Source of the DNA: Cyanophora paradoxa
Taxonomy: Eukaryota > Glaucocystophyceae > Cyanophorales > Cyanophoraceae
Direction: 5' to 3'
NCBI GenBank assembly: GCA_004431415.1
Contig: QPMI01000349.1
Location: 1-48,941 of the forward strand
DNA: 48,941 bases
Positions 1-10,808 of this stretch are shown one piece after another. The position numbers were made by a program, and so were the translations under genes. How positions within the stretch are numbered: position 1 is the first letter of the stretch; the number at the start of each line of letters is the position of its first letter. Under the pieces are notes generated by a model. It was given only the letters and a program-made list of their open reading frames with translations. It searched no databases and had not been told where the DNA came from.

Positions 1-112
1 ACATCGCGCTTTTCCGCCGCGAGTTTGTCGAAGGGCCGCGGCACCTCGTACGAGCCGGGACCTGCGTCGGCATCAGCCGGCCCCGCGGAATACGCAAGTT
101 CGCAGCGGGGGC
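1..112 (-). CDS. 3' or internal exon of a gene with an STPGR/SHIPPO-like motif (cut by window edge)
   Basis: On the minus strand a short open stretch runs off the left edge of the window and contains DAGPGSYEVPRPFDKLA. The PGxY core with flanking prolines resembles the STPGR (SHIPPO) repeat of ciliary, sperm-tail and microtubule-inner proteins. An acceptor-like TCAG precedes the stretch at about 113-116. Only about 37 codons are visible and only one motif, so the family call is an inference from a short pattern. It could equally be a chance proline- and glycine-rich reading of GC-rich DNA. Confidence 0.28.
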
Positions 113-560
113 CTGACCAGGATGTCCAGATCCTTTGCTTGTAAACCTCTCACTCTTGTCCTTCGACCAGTCCATGGCTGCAGGGCAGGCTGCGTTCAAG
201 GTCAGTGTCGCGGCAATCACTGCAGCGCTGCCCGGTCAGCGGACATCATGCTTGTTCACAAAAGACTATGCATCTTCCATAATCACTGGCGGTAGCCGCC
301 TGAGCCGTGCGCACCTGCTGACAGCTTCCGCGTCTCCGCCCGCGCCGACCGGCTTCCTCGCCTAGCGAATCTGGCCTACAGCACGCTTCCGAGCTCCCGC
401 GCGCTGCCCCACGGTCCCGAGCTCCCCCGCGCCCGACTCCTGATTCAAACTGCAAACGACAAGGGCCAGTTCGCAACAAAACGAGCCGCGAACGAAGCGA
501 GGGTGGTACTCCCCCGTCAAGATTCTCGCCAGTCAATTTCCGGCGGCGAGCGCGCCGGCG
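113..560. other. Intergenic spacer between the edge gene and GlyRS
   Basis: No coding stretch with convincing protein character was seen. The long minus-strand open frame over 246-1037 is Arg/Ala/Gly-rich and overlaps the GlyRS targeting region, so it is read as a shadow. The interval probably carries the GlyRS promoter; no clear TATA box was found. Confidence 0.4.
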
Positions 561-3500
561 ATGGATCCCAGTTCGGCCGCGTTCGTGTCGGGAGCCGCCA
601 TGTTCTCGCGCACCGCAGCACTCGCCCTGGGCGCCCAGTCGCTCCGGTCGGCGCTCGGCTCCGGCCGCCCGAGCGCCGATGGCGCGCGCCGGCTGGCAGC
701 ACGCTCGTTCAACGTGAAGTCGTCTTCTTTCTTCGAGGGCAGCGTACGCGTGCCGGGACTTGTTCGCCGGCCCACTGGCCGGATCGTGCCGGCCCACACC
801 GTCCGCACCTCCAGCATCTCTGCTGAGGCCGCGCCCGCCCCGGTAAGCGCAAACGCTGCCTCGCGAGCGACCGGCGCGTTGGCGCAGCGCGCCGCTGACG
901 CGAGCGCGGCGCAGGCGGCGAAGGCGAAGGTGAGCGCGGCGAAGGCGGGCGGCTCGAAGGTGGTGACCTTCCAGGAGGCGATCCTGCGCCTGCAAGAGTA
1001 CTGGGCGAGCGTCGGCTGCATCGTCTTCCAGCCGCACAACACCGAGGTGCGCGTGACTCCTCCCCGCGGGGGCGCGGGTGCCGCGCGCCGGGCCTCCCGG
1101 GGCCTGAAGGCGCGGGACAGGTCGGTGCCGGCACGATGAACCCGGCGACGTACCTGCGCGTGCTCGGCCCGGAGCCCTGGAACGTCGCCTACCCCGAGCC
1201 CAGGCCCGTGCCGCGCGCCGCCCGGCTCCGCGGCGGCTGACGCGGGGCGCGCAGCATCCGGCCCGACGACAGCCGCTACGGGGAGAACCCCAACCGCATC
1301 CAACGTCACACGCAGTTCCAGGCGCGCGGGGCGGGGCGGGGCGGGGCGGGGCGGGGCTGACGGGGCGGGCAGGTGATCCTGAAGCCGGACCCGGGGAACC
1401 CGCAGGAGCTGTACCTGCGCTCGCTTGAGGTGCTCGGGATCGACGTGGAGGCCCACGACGTCCGGTCCGCCCCGCGACCCCCGCGCGGGCGGGGCGGGGC
1501 GGCGGGGCGCGGGGCGAGGCGGGGCGGGCAGGTTCGTGGAGGACAACTGGGAGAGCCCCGCGCTGGGCGCCTGGGGCCTCGGCTGGGAGGTCTGGATGGA
1601 CGGCATGGAGGTCTCCCAGTTTACCTACTTCCAGCAGGCCCCCCCGCCCCCGGCCCCCTCCCCGCCCCGCCCCCCGCGCCGGGGCGAGGGGGCGGGGCGG
1701 GGCGCAGGCGGGGGGCTACCCGCTGGAGGTGGTGTCGGTGGAGATCACGTACGGGCTGGAGCGGATCGTGATGGCGCTGCAGGGGGTGCAGCACTTCCGC
1801 GACATCGAGTACGGCAACGGGGTCAAGTACGGCGAGATCTTCGGCCAGAACGAGTACGAGATGTCCGTCTACAACCTCGACGCCGCCGACATCCCCACCA
1901 ACCTCCAGGCCCGCCCCCGCCCCCGCCCCCGCCCCCGCCCCCGCCCCCGCCCCCGCCCGGTGCGACGCCGCGCCTGGGCAGATGTTCGAGCTGCACGAGA
2001 AGGAGGCGCGGATGCTGCTGGACAAGAACCTGCCGGTGCCGGCGCACCAGGCCGTGCTGAAGACCTCCCACGCCTTTAACGTGCTGGACGCGCGGGGCGC
2101 CATCGGCGTCACGGAGCGGGCGCGCTACTTCGGGCGGATGCGGAACCTCTCCCGCGACGTCGCCGGCGCCTGGATCGCCCGCCGCGCCGAGCTCGAGCAC
2201 CCCCTCGGGTCCCCCCCGCCCCGCCCCGCCCCGCCCGCCCCGCCCCGGCGCGGTGGCGACGCTGCGGCAGGGTGACGGCGGCGCTGCCGGAGGCGAAGGC
2301 GGCGGGGGCGCCCACGTGGGACGAGGGGAAGCAGGGGCAGACGCTGCTCGTCGAGCTCGGCTCGGAGGAGCTGCCGCCCGACGACGTGCAGGGGGCGGCG
2401 GCCAAGGTCCGCGACGGCCTCGCCCGCCTGCTCGAGCGGGAGCGCCTCGCCTACTCCTCCCTCGTCGTCCACGCCACCCGCGCCGCGTCGCTGCCTCGTC
2501 TCCGTCCGCCCCCCCCCCCCCCCCCCCCCCTCCCCGCCGCCCCGAGCCGCCGCAGGGGCTGGCGGGGCGGCAGCCGGACGCGGAGCGGGAGGCCAAGGGC
2601 CCGCCGGTGAAGGCGGCGTTCCCCCAGGGGCGCGACGGCCCGGCGAGCAAGGCGGCCGAGGGCTTCGCGAAGAAGCAGGGCGTCGACGTGGCGGCCCTCG
2701 AGGTCAAGACCATCGACGGCGCCGAGTACGTCGTCGCCCGCGTCACCGAGACCGGCCGCCCCACCGGTGCCCCCCGCCCCCGCCCCCCGCCCCGCGCCCC
2801 GCCGGGGGCCGAGCGGGGCGGGGCGGGGGCAGGGGAGGTGCTGGGGCGGGTGCTGCCGGAGCTGGTGGCGGGGGTGACGTTCGGGAAGAGCATGCGGTGG
2901 AACAGCGCGGGGGCCCTCTACTCCCGGCCCCTCCGCTGGATCACCGCCCTCCTCGACGACCAGGCCCGCCCCCCGCCCCCGCCGCGCCCCCTCCCCCCCC
3001 GCCCTCAACCCGCCCCTGACGCCGCCCGCAGGTAGTCCCTTCGTCGCCGCCGGCCTCGCCAGCGGCCGAACCACCCGCGCCTTCCGCCACGGCCCCGTGC
3101 GCCGCCGCGGCCCCGCCCCGCCCCCGTCCCCGGCGCGAGCGGGCGGCAGGGGGCCGGGGAGGTGGAGCTGGGGAGCGCGTCGGAGTACGAGGGGGCGCTC
3201 GGGGAGCGGGGCCTCGTGCTCTCCTTCGAGGAGCGCCGGGCGCGCATCCTCGCCGCCGCCGAGGAGCTCGCGGCGGCCGCCGGGGGCCGCCTGGCGGGCG
3301 CCGACGGCGGCCTCCCCGACGAGGTGGCGAACCTCGTGGAGGGCCCGACGCCGCTGCTCGGCTCCTTCGACGCCGCCTTCCTGGAGCTCCCCCGCGAGGT
3401 CCTCGTGACGGTGATGCGCAAGCACCAGCGCTACTTCCCCGTCGAGGACGCCGCCGACCCCGACCGCCTCCTCCCCCACTTCGTCACCGTCGCCAACGGC

Positions 3501-5005
3501 GCCTGCGACGCGGGGGTCGTCCGCGCGGGCAACGAGGCGGTGATTCGGGCGCGGTACGCGGACGCGCAGTTCTTCTGGCAGCACGACGTCTCCCGGCCCC
3601 TCGAGGACTTCGTCCCCGCACTCGCATCCCTCACCTTCCAGGAGAAGCTCGGCCCGCCCTGCCCCGCCCCGCCCCCGCCCCGCGCCCCCGCCCCCGCGCT
3701 CACCCCGCGCAGGCTCCATGCTCGACAAGAGCCGCCGCGTCGAGAAGCTCGCCCCCGCGCTGGCGGAGATGGCGGGGCTCTCGGGGGAGGAGCTCGCCAC
3801 GGTGGCTCGCGCGGCGGCGCTCGCCAAGGCGGACCTCGCGACGCAGATGGTGGTGGAGATGACGGAGCTGGCGGGGACGATGGGCCGCTACTACGCCCTC
3901 CGCTCCGGCGAGTCCGCCGCCGTCGCCCAGGCCGTCTTCGAGCACGCCCTCCCCCGCTTCGCCGGCGACGCCACCCCGGCCTCGCGCCCCGTCCGCCCCG
4001 CCCCGCCCCGCCCCGCCCTGCCGCGGGCCCCAGCGACGGGGCGGGGGACCAGGGGGCGGTGCTCTCGGTGGCGGACCGGGTGGACTCGCTGGTGGGGCTC
4101 TTCGCGGCCGGCTGCCAGCCCAAGGCGACGGCGGACCCCTTCGCCCTCCGCCGCGCCGCCCTCGGCCTCATCGCCACCCTCCTCAGCACCGGCGTCCGCC
4201 CCCCGCCCCTCCCCTCGCCCCGCCCGCCCCGCGTCGCGCGTGGCGAGGGGGCGGCGGGCGGGGCGCAGGTGCGGCTGGACGTGCGGGCGGCGGTGGCGGC
4301 GTCGGCGGCGACGCAGCCGATCGCCGTCGCGCCGGAGACGCAGGCCGAGGTCCTCGACTTCGTCGCCCGCCGCTTCGAGGCCTACATCGCCGAGCTCGTC
4401 CGCCCCGCCCCCCGCCCCGCCGGCCCGCCCGACGCCGGCGCAGGAGGGCGCCTCGGAGGCGGAGCGGCGGCCGGACCTGATCCGGGCGGTCCTGGGGGCG
4501 CGTGGGGCGGACCCGGCGCTGGCGGTGGCGACCCTGCGGGAGCTGGCGGCGGAGGCGGAGAGCGAGCGCTTCGGGCGCGTCATGACCGCCTACGCCCGCC
4601 CCGCCCGCCTCGTCCGCTCCAAGGCCGTCGCCGACGTCCCCGAGGCCCGCCCCGCCCCCGCCCCGCCCGCACCCGCGCCAGCGCCAGCGGCGGGCGGCGG
4701 GGCGGCTGACGGGGGGGCAGGATGCGGCGGTGGAGTCGGCGCTCTTCGAGGGGGAGGAGGAGCGGGCGCTGCACGCGGCTCTGGCGGCCTTCGAGGCGGC
4801 GGTGCCCGACCCCGCGGCGGCCTCGCTGGGGGCCTGGCTCGAGGCCTTCGACGCCGTCCTCGCCGGCCCGATCGACGCCTTCTTCGAGAAGGTCTTCGTG
4901 ATGGCGGAGGAGGCCGCCGTGAAGCGCAACCGCATCGCCCTCCTGCGCCGCGTCGCCGCCACCGCCACCGGCCTCCTCGACTTCCCCGAGATCCAGGGCT
5001 TCTAG
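561..5005 (+). CDS. glyQS: Bacterial-type glycyl-tRNA synthetase, fused alpha and beta domains, organelle-targeted
   Basis: Charges tRNA-Gly; in plants the same fused alpha-beta enzyme (EDD1 type) serves plastids and mitochondria. The ATG at 561 opens about 130 residues rich in Ala, Ser and Arg ([15 protein letters not shown]), a likely transit peptide, before the alpha domain starts at [14 protein letters not shown]. Alpha-domain landmarks are [37 protein letters not shown] and [20 protein letters not shown] (about 960-2190). The beta domain follows from [13 protein letters not shown] through [30 protein letters not shown] and [12 protein letters not shown] to a C-terminal anticodon-binding segment ending [10 protein letters not shown]. 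About 16 introns are inferred, mixing GT-AG and GC-AG, for example CAG|GC near 1375. The reading frame is uncertain at 2470-2560, beside a long C homopolymer where a TPRRLAV-like segment should lie. An assembly indel there is likely. Confidence 0.93.
2509..2530. repeat. Poly-C homopolymer inside a GlyRS intron
   Basis: A run of about 21 C interrupted by little else lies at an exon-intron boundary of the beta domain. The expected protein motif upstream of it is out of frame, which is what a miscounted homopolymer or a nearby indel would give. Confidence 0.7.
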
Positions 5006-6296
5006 GCCCCCGCCCCGCCCCCCCCCCCCGCCCCCGCGAGACCCCCGCCACGAGATCCCCGCTTGAATTCAACTTCGATCGTCTTCCCTCCGTGCACTGC
5101 GCGGCACATGCATATGATCGCCCAAGGATCCGAAGGCGATCACTGACTCCGTGAGTTATAATTACCGGCCATGGCCATCACTGGCATGCGGAACGCGCCT
5201 TGGCGACCGTAGGAGCAGCCTCAAGCACTGTGCAAAAACTCCAAAACTCTCCAAACTCAGGGCCCGCGCGCGGGCGGAGTCGCTGATTAGATTTCTGGTT
5301 CCAAGTTCGGCCAGCCGCTAGCGCGCGCTGAGCCTAGGCCTGGCAGCGACTTCCGAACTTCAACCTGGCAAGGCTTATCATAGTATATTACTTAAGTTAG
5401 TCATGATCACGCGTACGTATATAAACGGCCACTGACTTGCCGCGCGCGTCAGTTGGGTCCGGGGAAGGGCATTTAACCTCGGCGAATCCAAGATCTAGAT
5501 GCAGAGGGCAGCTGCAGGGACCTAAACTAGCGCTTAAGCTTAAGAAGGCGCGCGCGCGGTGGCCGGGCGAACCGCTGGGCCGGCTCCGGCCGAGGCTGGC
5601 CATGCCAGGCGAGCTCAGCGGCTGCAGCTGTCTTCGCGATCGAGGCGAGCTGTCCTCTCAGAGGTAGGCCTCATGATCAGGGCCTAGCGAGCTAGCTATA
5701 GCTATGTAAGGCGCGGGCCGGGCCTTGGGAAGGGGGAGGGAACCTTGTCTGGCCATGGACGTGCTCGAGCTCCTGCAGCTGCCAGGCTGCGCATGCCCCG
5801 CGGCCGTCGCGCGCGGAGGCGTGGCGGGTGCACGAGTGCGCATGTGCTGCGGGTGCACGTGCGTCACGGCGCGCGTGGCTACATAGCTAGCTATAGGGGC
5901 TGGCCGGCGCCTCGGCCTCCGCGCGATCTGGGCGCGGGCGCGGGGACGCTGCTCAAGCTCACGTTCCGCTCAAAAAGCGGCGCAGCGGGCCAGCTCATGA
6001 TCAGCGGCGCCGGCTGCAGCAGCTGCAGGCATGCGCATCGCGCGCGCGGGGGGGGGCTCTGCGTCGCGCGGCGCGCGCGCCGCGCTGGCATCGGCTTGTT
6101 GCAAGTGGCATAGCCGGCCAAGTGCGGCCGGCTTGCGGCCGGCTTGTGCAATTGCGTCGGGGCGCGGTTGGCGCGGGTGAAGCGTGCGCGGCTGGCGCGG
6201 CTAGCCGCTGAGCCACAGCAAGCTGCCGCGCGCGCGAGAGGCGTAACCATTGTTGAGCCGAGCCGAGCTGCGGCGCCCGGGGGAGAAAGCGGCCGG
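5006..6296. other. Palindrome-rich intergenic spacer
   Basis: No gene was recognised. The DNA is crowded with short perfect palindromes and self-complementary words (GCTAGC, CTTAAG, GCGCGC, TGATCA, AGCTAGCTATAGCT around 5690-5705, GGCCGGC around 6112-6150). It holds the conserved TATA-plus-block sequence at 5418-5477. A promoter for an unrecognised transcript cannot be excluded. Confidence 0.5.
5418..5477 (+). promoter_or_regulatory. TATATAAA plus ~50-bp conserved block, copy 1
   Basis: A TATA box (5418-5425) is followed by a block that recurs almost unchanged in inverted orientation at 10274-10335. The block contains the inverted words ACTGAC and GTCAGT, which could pair as a small stem, then TTGGGTCCGGGGAAGGG and ATTTAA. 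Sequence on either side of the two copies is unrelated, so the TATA box and the block are conserved as one unit. It may be the start of a small transcript or the remnant of a short element. Confidence 0.55.
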
Positions 6297-6699
6297 GGGG
6301 TACTTTAAGAGGTTTCCCAGGGTAAGTTAACTGACTCTCCAATGTGATTGGCTAGCGCGCGCGGCGTCCTCCCACGCGACCGCGCTCGCGCCCGGCCTTG
6401 CGCTTGGAGTACGGAATGTCGAACATGATGCGCGCATCGACCTCGAACTGGTCTGGCCCGTATATCTGCTCCCTGTGCGTCGCTGGACCCATTTTTGTCC
6501 CGGGTGTTGGTGCCTGTTCCTGGATCACCCTTTCGTCGCCGGTCGGACGGGACCGGGAGACATGGTTTCGAGGTCCCCTTGGGATGCGCTTTCAGGACGT
6601 ACCGCGCGGCCCGGGTTTTGCGGAGGTCGGGGAAATGAGATTTGGGGTAGGGTTGGGCCCAAAGGAGAGGGACAGGGGAAGTGTTTTACCCTTCCCCAA
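6297..6699 (+). repeat. Left terminal inverted repeat of the fold-back element
   Basis: Pairs with the reverse complement of 7881-8274. Shared landmarks are the outer AAGAGGTTT, the CCAATGTGATTGGCTAGC region, GTCCCGGGTGTTGGTGCCTG and the inner CCCTTCCCCAA. Mismatches are scattered with few indels, so the ends have diverged since insertion. Confidence 0.85.
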
Positions 6700-7308
6700 C
6701 AATCAACCGCCCCATACAAGCCTGATGAAAATTTCACGGCCGCACAGATGCTTGGATTCCTGGCGAGGCGACGTGCTTCTGAGCACTCGGGCGGCCCGGG
6801 GCCTCCCAACCCCCGCCGCAGCGGACTCCGCGCGCGCGCGCGCCAGCTGGAGGAGGTATCTCTCGGCCGAGGAGCACAGGTCGCCGGCTGCGGCCGGCGA
6901 TGCTGTGCGCCCGCCGGTTTTCACCCGGGCTCTCACGGGCTCCGGTTTCCGGCCCTCCCTGGGGTTAGTCGGCCTTGCTCTCTTAGTGCGCTTCTTCCCT
7001 GCCAAATTGAGGGCTATAGTTCAGGCTCAGCCGCTTCGACCTCATCCTCGCTTATACATCGGTCCTCTCTGTAGGCGCCCTTGTCCTGAGGGGGGTTATA
7101 GTAGCTCTGCTCTGCTTCGGCTCTCTAGGCAGGTGTGGGCAGTGTTTCTAGGAAGGTATAGGCCCCTTTCTCCAGTACAATAGCTCCACCCGGTCCGATG
7201 TCCGAAAGGCTTGCTCCCGTAGGCTCATCTCTCGACTTGACACAGATGGACACTGCAGTCATATCCCTAGCCATTTGTCTCGGTGTGTGCGAATTCATTT
7301 GTTATATT

Positions 7309-7463
7309 GGACGGGACCGGGAGACATGGTTTCGGGGTCCCCTGGGGATGCGCTTTCAGGGTGTACCGCGCGGCCCCGGTTTTGCGGAGGTCGGGGAAAT
7401 GGGATTTGGGGTAGGGTTGGGCCCAAGGGACAGGGACAGGGGAAGTGTTTTACCCTTCCCCAA
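7309..7463 (+). repeat. Internal direct copy of the inner part of the inverted repeat
   Basis: This stretch repeats 6545-6699 in direct orientation, from GGACGGGACCGGGAGACATG to CCCTTCCCCAA. It is closer to the right repeat at several positions (GGTTTCGGGGTCCCC). It may record an earlier insertion or an internal rearrangement. Confidence 0.8.
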
Positions 7464-7718
7464 TATACGCGTACTACCGTAGTATACGTACGGTGCGATC
7501 GATCATGATCCGATGATCATCGGCCGCGGATCATCGGATCCATATATATGCCATGATGCATGATGCCATGATGATCATGCATCCATCGATCATTATCCGA
7601 TCATCGGATGATACGTGACTCAGTGACTCAATACTACTAGGCTAGTGAGGCCCCGACCGTGGACAAGCCTCAGGTATCAGGGCCTGACTCAGTGCATGAA
7701 GCTGAGCACTCAGAAACT

Positions 7719-7745
7719 TGAAAGAAAGAAAGAAAGAAAGAAAAG
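7719..7745. repeat. GAAA microsatellite
   Basis: About five GAAA units in the centre of the fold-back element. Confidence 0.85.
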
Positions 7746-7880
7746 ACCGTCGTCGGACGTCGACGTCTCATGATTGACCAGTGACTGGCAACTTGGCAAC
7801 CTACTAGGCTACTTTGATTCGAGCACAACTTGCAACGCGTTCACGTTTAGCTGCGCTACTACTGCGGCTAGCGCTAGCTA

Positions 7881-8274
7881 TTGGGGAAGGGAAAATCACT
7901 TCCCCTGTCCCTGTCCCTCGGGCCCAACCCTACCCCAAATCCCATTTCCCCGACCTCCTCAAAACCCGGGCCGCGCGGTACACCCTGAAAGCCCATCCCC
8001 AGGGGACCCCGAAACCGTGTCTCCCGGTCCCGTCCGACCAAAGGGTGATCCAGGAACAGGCACCAACACCCGGGACAAAAAGGGGTCCAGCGAGGCACAT
8101 GGAGCAGATATACGGGCCGGACCAGTTCGAGGTCAATGCTTGCATTATGCCCGACATTCCTTACTGCAAGAGCGAGGCCGGGCGCGAGCGCGGTCGCGTA
8201 GGAGGACGCCGCGCGTGCTAGCCAATCGCATTGGAGAGTGCGAACTTACCCTGCGAAACCTCTTAAGGTACCCC
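7881..8274 (-). repeat. Right terminal inverted repeat of the fold-back element
   Basis: Inverted partner of 6297-6699. It ends in GTACCCC next to AGAAGCTGCGC, 17 bases before the ATG of the downstream gene, so it must supply part of that gene's 5' region. Confidence 0.85.
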
Positions 8275-8290
8275 AGAAGCTGCGCGGGAA

Positions 8291-10161
8291 ATGCTGTCGA
8301 GCAGCGCTCTGGGCGGGCGCCCGCGTGGCTCGGCTCCACCCGCAGGCATCGCTATCGGAGTCGATATCGAGCCGGCCAGCAAGCCCTGCAGTCAGCCAGG
8401 CTGCGGCGGATCTAGGCAGAAGTACGGCGGCAAGTGCCTGCACTGCGGCCAGCACTTCTGCACGAGGGACGCGCTTTACAGTCATGTGCTGCGATGTAGA
8501 CATCCGGCGGCAAGCAGCGCAGCCGTGAAAACCCGGGCAGCTGGCGCCCACGCGTTCAGCGAGCGGCCTGAGTGCGGGGACTGTCAGCAGAAGAGCAAAG
8601 CCACCGGCAGCAAAGACGTGTGGGGCTGTGACCTCTGCGCTGCCCACTTCGTGCGCTTCGGCCCGGCGAAGGTGGTGGCACACCACGCAACTGCATCCTG
8701 TGAAAAGAACCGCTCACGTGGTACGCGGTCATTATGCTTTCGAAGCGTTCGAAACTTACCTTTTCGCTACGTGTATACGCTGTCGCAGATGAGCCGGAGC
8801 TGCAGAGCATCGCTGCGCGCGCGGAAGCCGCGACCGCCGCCTCGGCGCCTGTACACGTCGGTCCGCGAGGCGCACCAAGTGCTCGACTTGCGATGCGAGC
8901 TCACAGCGCTCAATCGCAGAGCACGGGAAGCCGGCTGCTGCGGGATCGATTCCGCCTGCTGGCAGTCACAACCTCGCCTCGCGGCGCGGCTGCAATCGCT
9001 GCACGGACAAGCAGCTGCAAGCGGCGGCCGGTGCGAACGTCTGGGGCTGCGACTACTGCGGCGAGCACTACGTCGGCCGAGGTCGTCGTCCTCGAGTGCC
9101 TGCCGGGCCAGTACGTCCACTCGAACCAATACACGTTCCACAACGTCCTGGTTGCTTCCGCCGATGGGCGCGTCCCTCTGCTGGTCCCTCCGCCTCTCCG
9201 ATGCTGTTTTGACCCCTCCTGCTCAGGTGCACTGCAACCTTCCATCCCTACAAGAAGTCCCCTGGCCGCAGCCAAGTTTACCAGCTCGACTACCAGGCCG
9301 GCGACAAGCTTCAGCTCGTCTACACTACCTTTGAGTCGGACCTTGCGGGTTCGTGGGTCTCTCCGTGCTCTGCCTCAGTCTGCCCTTGCTGAGCTCTCCC
9401 CCAGATGGCCACGTCCACTTCATCCCCCAGCAGTACACTCGGGAGTACGTGATCACGGCCAAGGACGAGAAGACCCAGGCGCTTGACGCCCTCTACGACG
9501 CATTCCGGTGGGCACTTTCCACGCCTCTCCCGCTTCTGTTTGCTTTCGTGTGCCCACCGCCGTCCCTGCAGGAACGGCACGGCCACTCTGCAGTCCGGCC
9601 CCAAGTCCTGCCTGGTGATGCCGGCCCCGCCTGCCCCGATTGCGGCCCCGCCTGCGCCACAGCTGCCCGAGGACGACGACGAGTGCGTCCCTCTTTCTTG
9701 CTCCCGGATGCTCCAACGATCCTCAATCCCAGCCCGCAGGGATACGCCAAAGCGCCGCTCGGGTGGCCGCAAGGCCACCGTGATCTCCTCGGACGAGTCC
9801 GACAACGCCTCCGCCACCGGGTCTGCCGCCCCTCCGTCTCCTTCCCCCACCCCTCCTCCCTCTCCTTACCCGCTCTGCCCTCAGGGACGACCCCATCGAG
9901 GTCTCCTCGGACGAGGAGGGGGCAGCGCCCGAGCTCGACGCCGCCGAGGCGCCGGTCGTGAAGTCGGCCTCCGCCCCAAAGAAGGCCACCGGCATGAAGG
10001 GCCTCATGGCTCTCGCTGCGCCCCGCCTCCTCGGCACCAAGGCCGCGCGCCTCCTGGGCGCCGGCGTCTCCAAGGGCAAGAAGACCAAGAAGACGGCGGC
10101 CCCCAAGGCCGCCAAGTCCAAGGACACCAAGGGCGGAAAGAAGACCAAGGCCGTGCAGTGA
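8291..10161 (+). CDS. Cys/His-rich protein with tandem zinc-binding-like repeats, two SIM-like motifs and a basic tail
   Basis: The family is not recognised. The N-terminal exon (ATG at 8291) has KCLHCGQHFCTRDALYSH, ECGDCQQKSK and DVWGCDLCAAHFVRFG. A second related unit, CNRCTDKQ followed by NVWGCDYCGEHYVGRG, lies near 8985-9085, so paired CxxC/CxxCxxH modules are tandemly duplicated. Later exons read YQLDYQAGDKLQLVYTTFES, HVHFIPQQYTREYVITAKDE and TQALDALYDAFR, then a proline-rich acidic linker. Two motifs, KATVISSDESDN and DPIEVSSDEEG, look like SUMO-interacting motifs joined across an intron at about 9824-9886. The protein ends in a Lys/Ala tail (KGKKTKKTAAPKAAKSK). Exon joins between about 8710 and 9230 are unresolved because reading frames change. 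A nuclear, chromatin- or SUMO-linked role is inference only. Confidence 0.65.
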
Positions 10162-10808
10162 CAGTGCAGTCCCGCACGGGGCTGCCAAACTGCAGCCCCC
10201 CCGCCCATTTTGTGCGAGTCTTGTGCGCGCTGTGAATGCCAAGCCACTGCAGTGCAACAGTCCCGTTCACATGATTAAATTCCCTTCCCCGGACCCAACT
10301 GACGCGCGCGGCAAGTCAGTGGCTCTTTATATATAGGCTGCGCATGCGGCAGCTAATCGGAGTTCACTGCACAAAGGCTCCCGGAGTCCGCTCCGCGCGC
10401 AAGCCGCTGATCATGAGCGGCATGGCCCATGGCCAGTGCCACGGTGGCAGGCCCCTAGGGGCCCCGGCCGCGGGGCCTAGGGGCGTTCGAATTCGCGATC
10501 CCGAAGTTCGTGATCATGAGTTTCGTCTTGAAGGGCTTCGAATTCATATCCCCGGCCCGGGCTGCATCCACGGCTTAACTTGTTGGTCGGCCGGCGCCGC
10601 GCTTCGAATTTGGCACTCCCACAGTCAGAAGCAATGGCGGGCATTTAATTTAGATCTGGGCAAAGCACATGAACATATGCATGCTGGAGACGAAGCCGCT
10701 CGCGATCGTGACAAAGACCCTCACCGTGGCACGTCGAACGCAGTATCGATAAAGTCAAACGGCGTGCCCGCGGCCCGGCGGCCGCGGCCGGTCCGATCAT
10801 CTGCTCCT
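10162..10808. other. Spacer between convergent genes, palindrome-rich, with conserved block copy 2
   Basis: No gene seen. It holds the inverted copy of the TATA-plus-block sequence (10274-10335). From about 10410 to 10610 it carries nested palindromes such as TGATCATGA, GGCCCCTAGGGGCC and TTCGAATTCG. The open frame running through it on the plus strand is a shadow of the downstream minus-strand gene. Confidence 0.5.
10274..10335 (-). promoter_or_regulatory. TATATATAAA plus ~50-bp conserved block, copy 2
   Basis: Read on the minus strand: TATATATAAA, then GCCACTGACTTGCCGCGCGC, the GTCAGTTGGGTCCGGGGAAG segment and AATTTAA, almost identical to 5429-5477. It lies about 110 bp beyond the stop of one gene and more than 450 bp beyond the stop of the convergent one. 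It is therefore not an obvious promoter for either and may drive a small non-coding transcript. Confidence 0.55.

Larger units (their letters stand above)
6297..8274. mobile_element. Fold-back element with ~400-bp terminal inverted repeats (non-autonomous)
   Basis: The left end (6297-6699) and right end (7881-8274) are inverted copies of each other along their whole length, roughly 88-90% identical by eye, both beginning GGGGTAC(C/T)TTAAGAGGTTT. The inner 155 bp of the left repeat (6545-6699) recurs as a direct copy at 7309-7463. The centre has no transposase: the open frames there are Gly/Arg/Pro-rich shadows. It also holds dense GATC/CATG palindromes (7500-7620) and a GAAA microsatellite. 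I found no clear target-site duplication. This is probably a MITE-like or foldback DNA transposon that depends on an enzyme encoded elsewhere. Its right end lies only 17 bp before the start codon of the next gene. Confidence 0.8.

Noticed and set aside
246-1037. 263-codon minus-strand frame opposite the GlyRS N-terminus
   Set aside because: Arg/Ala/Gly-rich with no protein character. The plus strand encodes a clear transit region and the start of the GlyRS alpha domain.
2451-3827. 458-codon minus-strand frame over the GlyRS beta domain
   Set aside because: Shadow frame created by GC-rich codons; the plus strand aligns with GlyRS beta throughout.
6475-7074. 199-codon frame in the fold-back element as a possible transposase
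   Set aside because: No DDE or other catalytic pattern, Arg/Gly/Pro-rich, and it runs across the inverted-repeat boundary.
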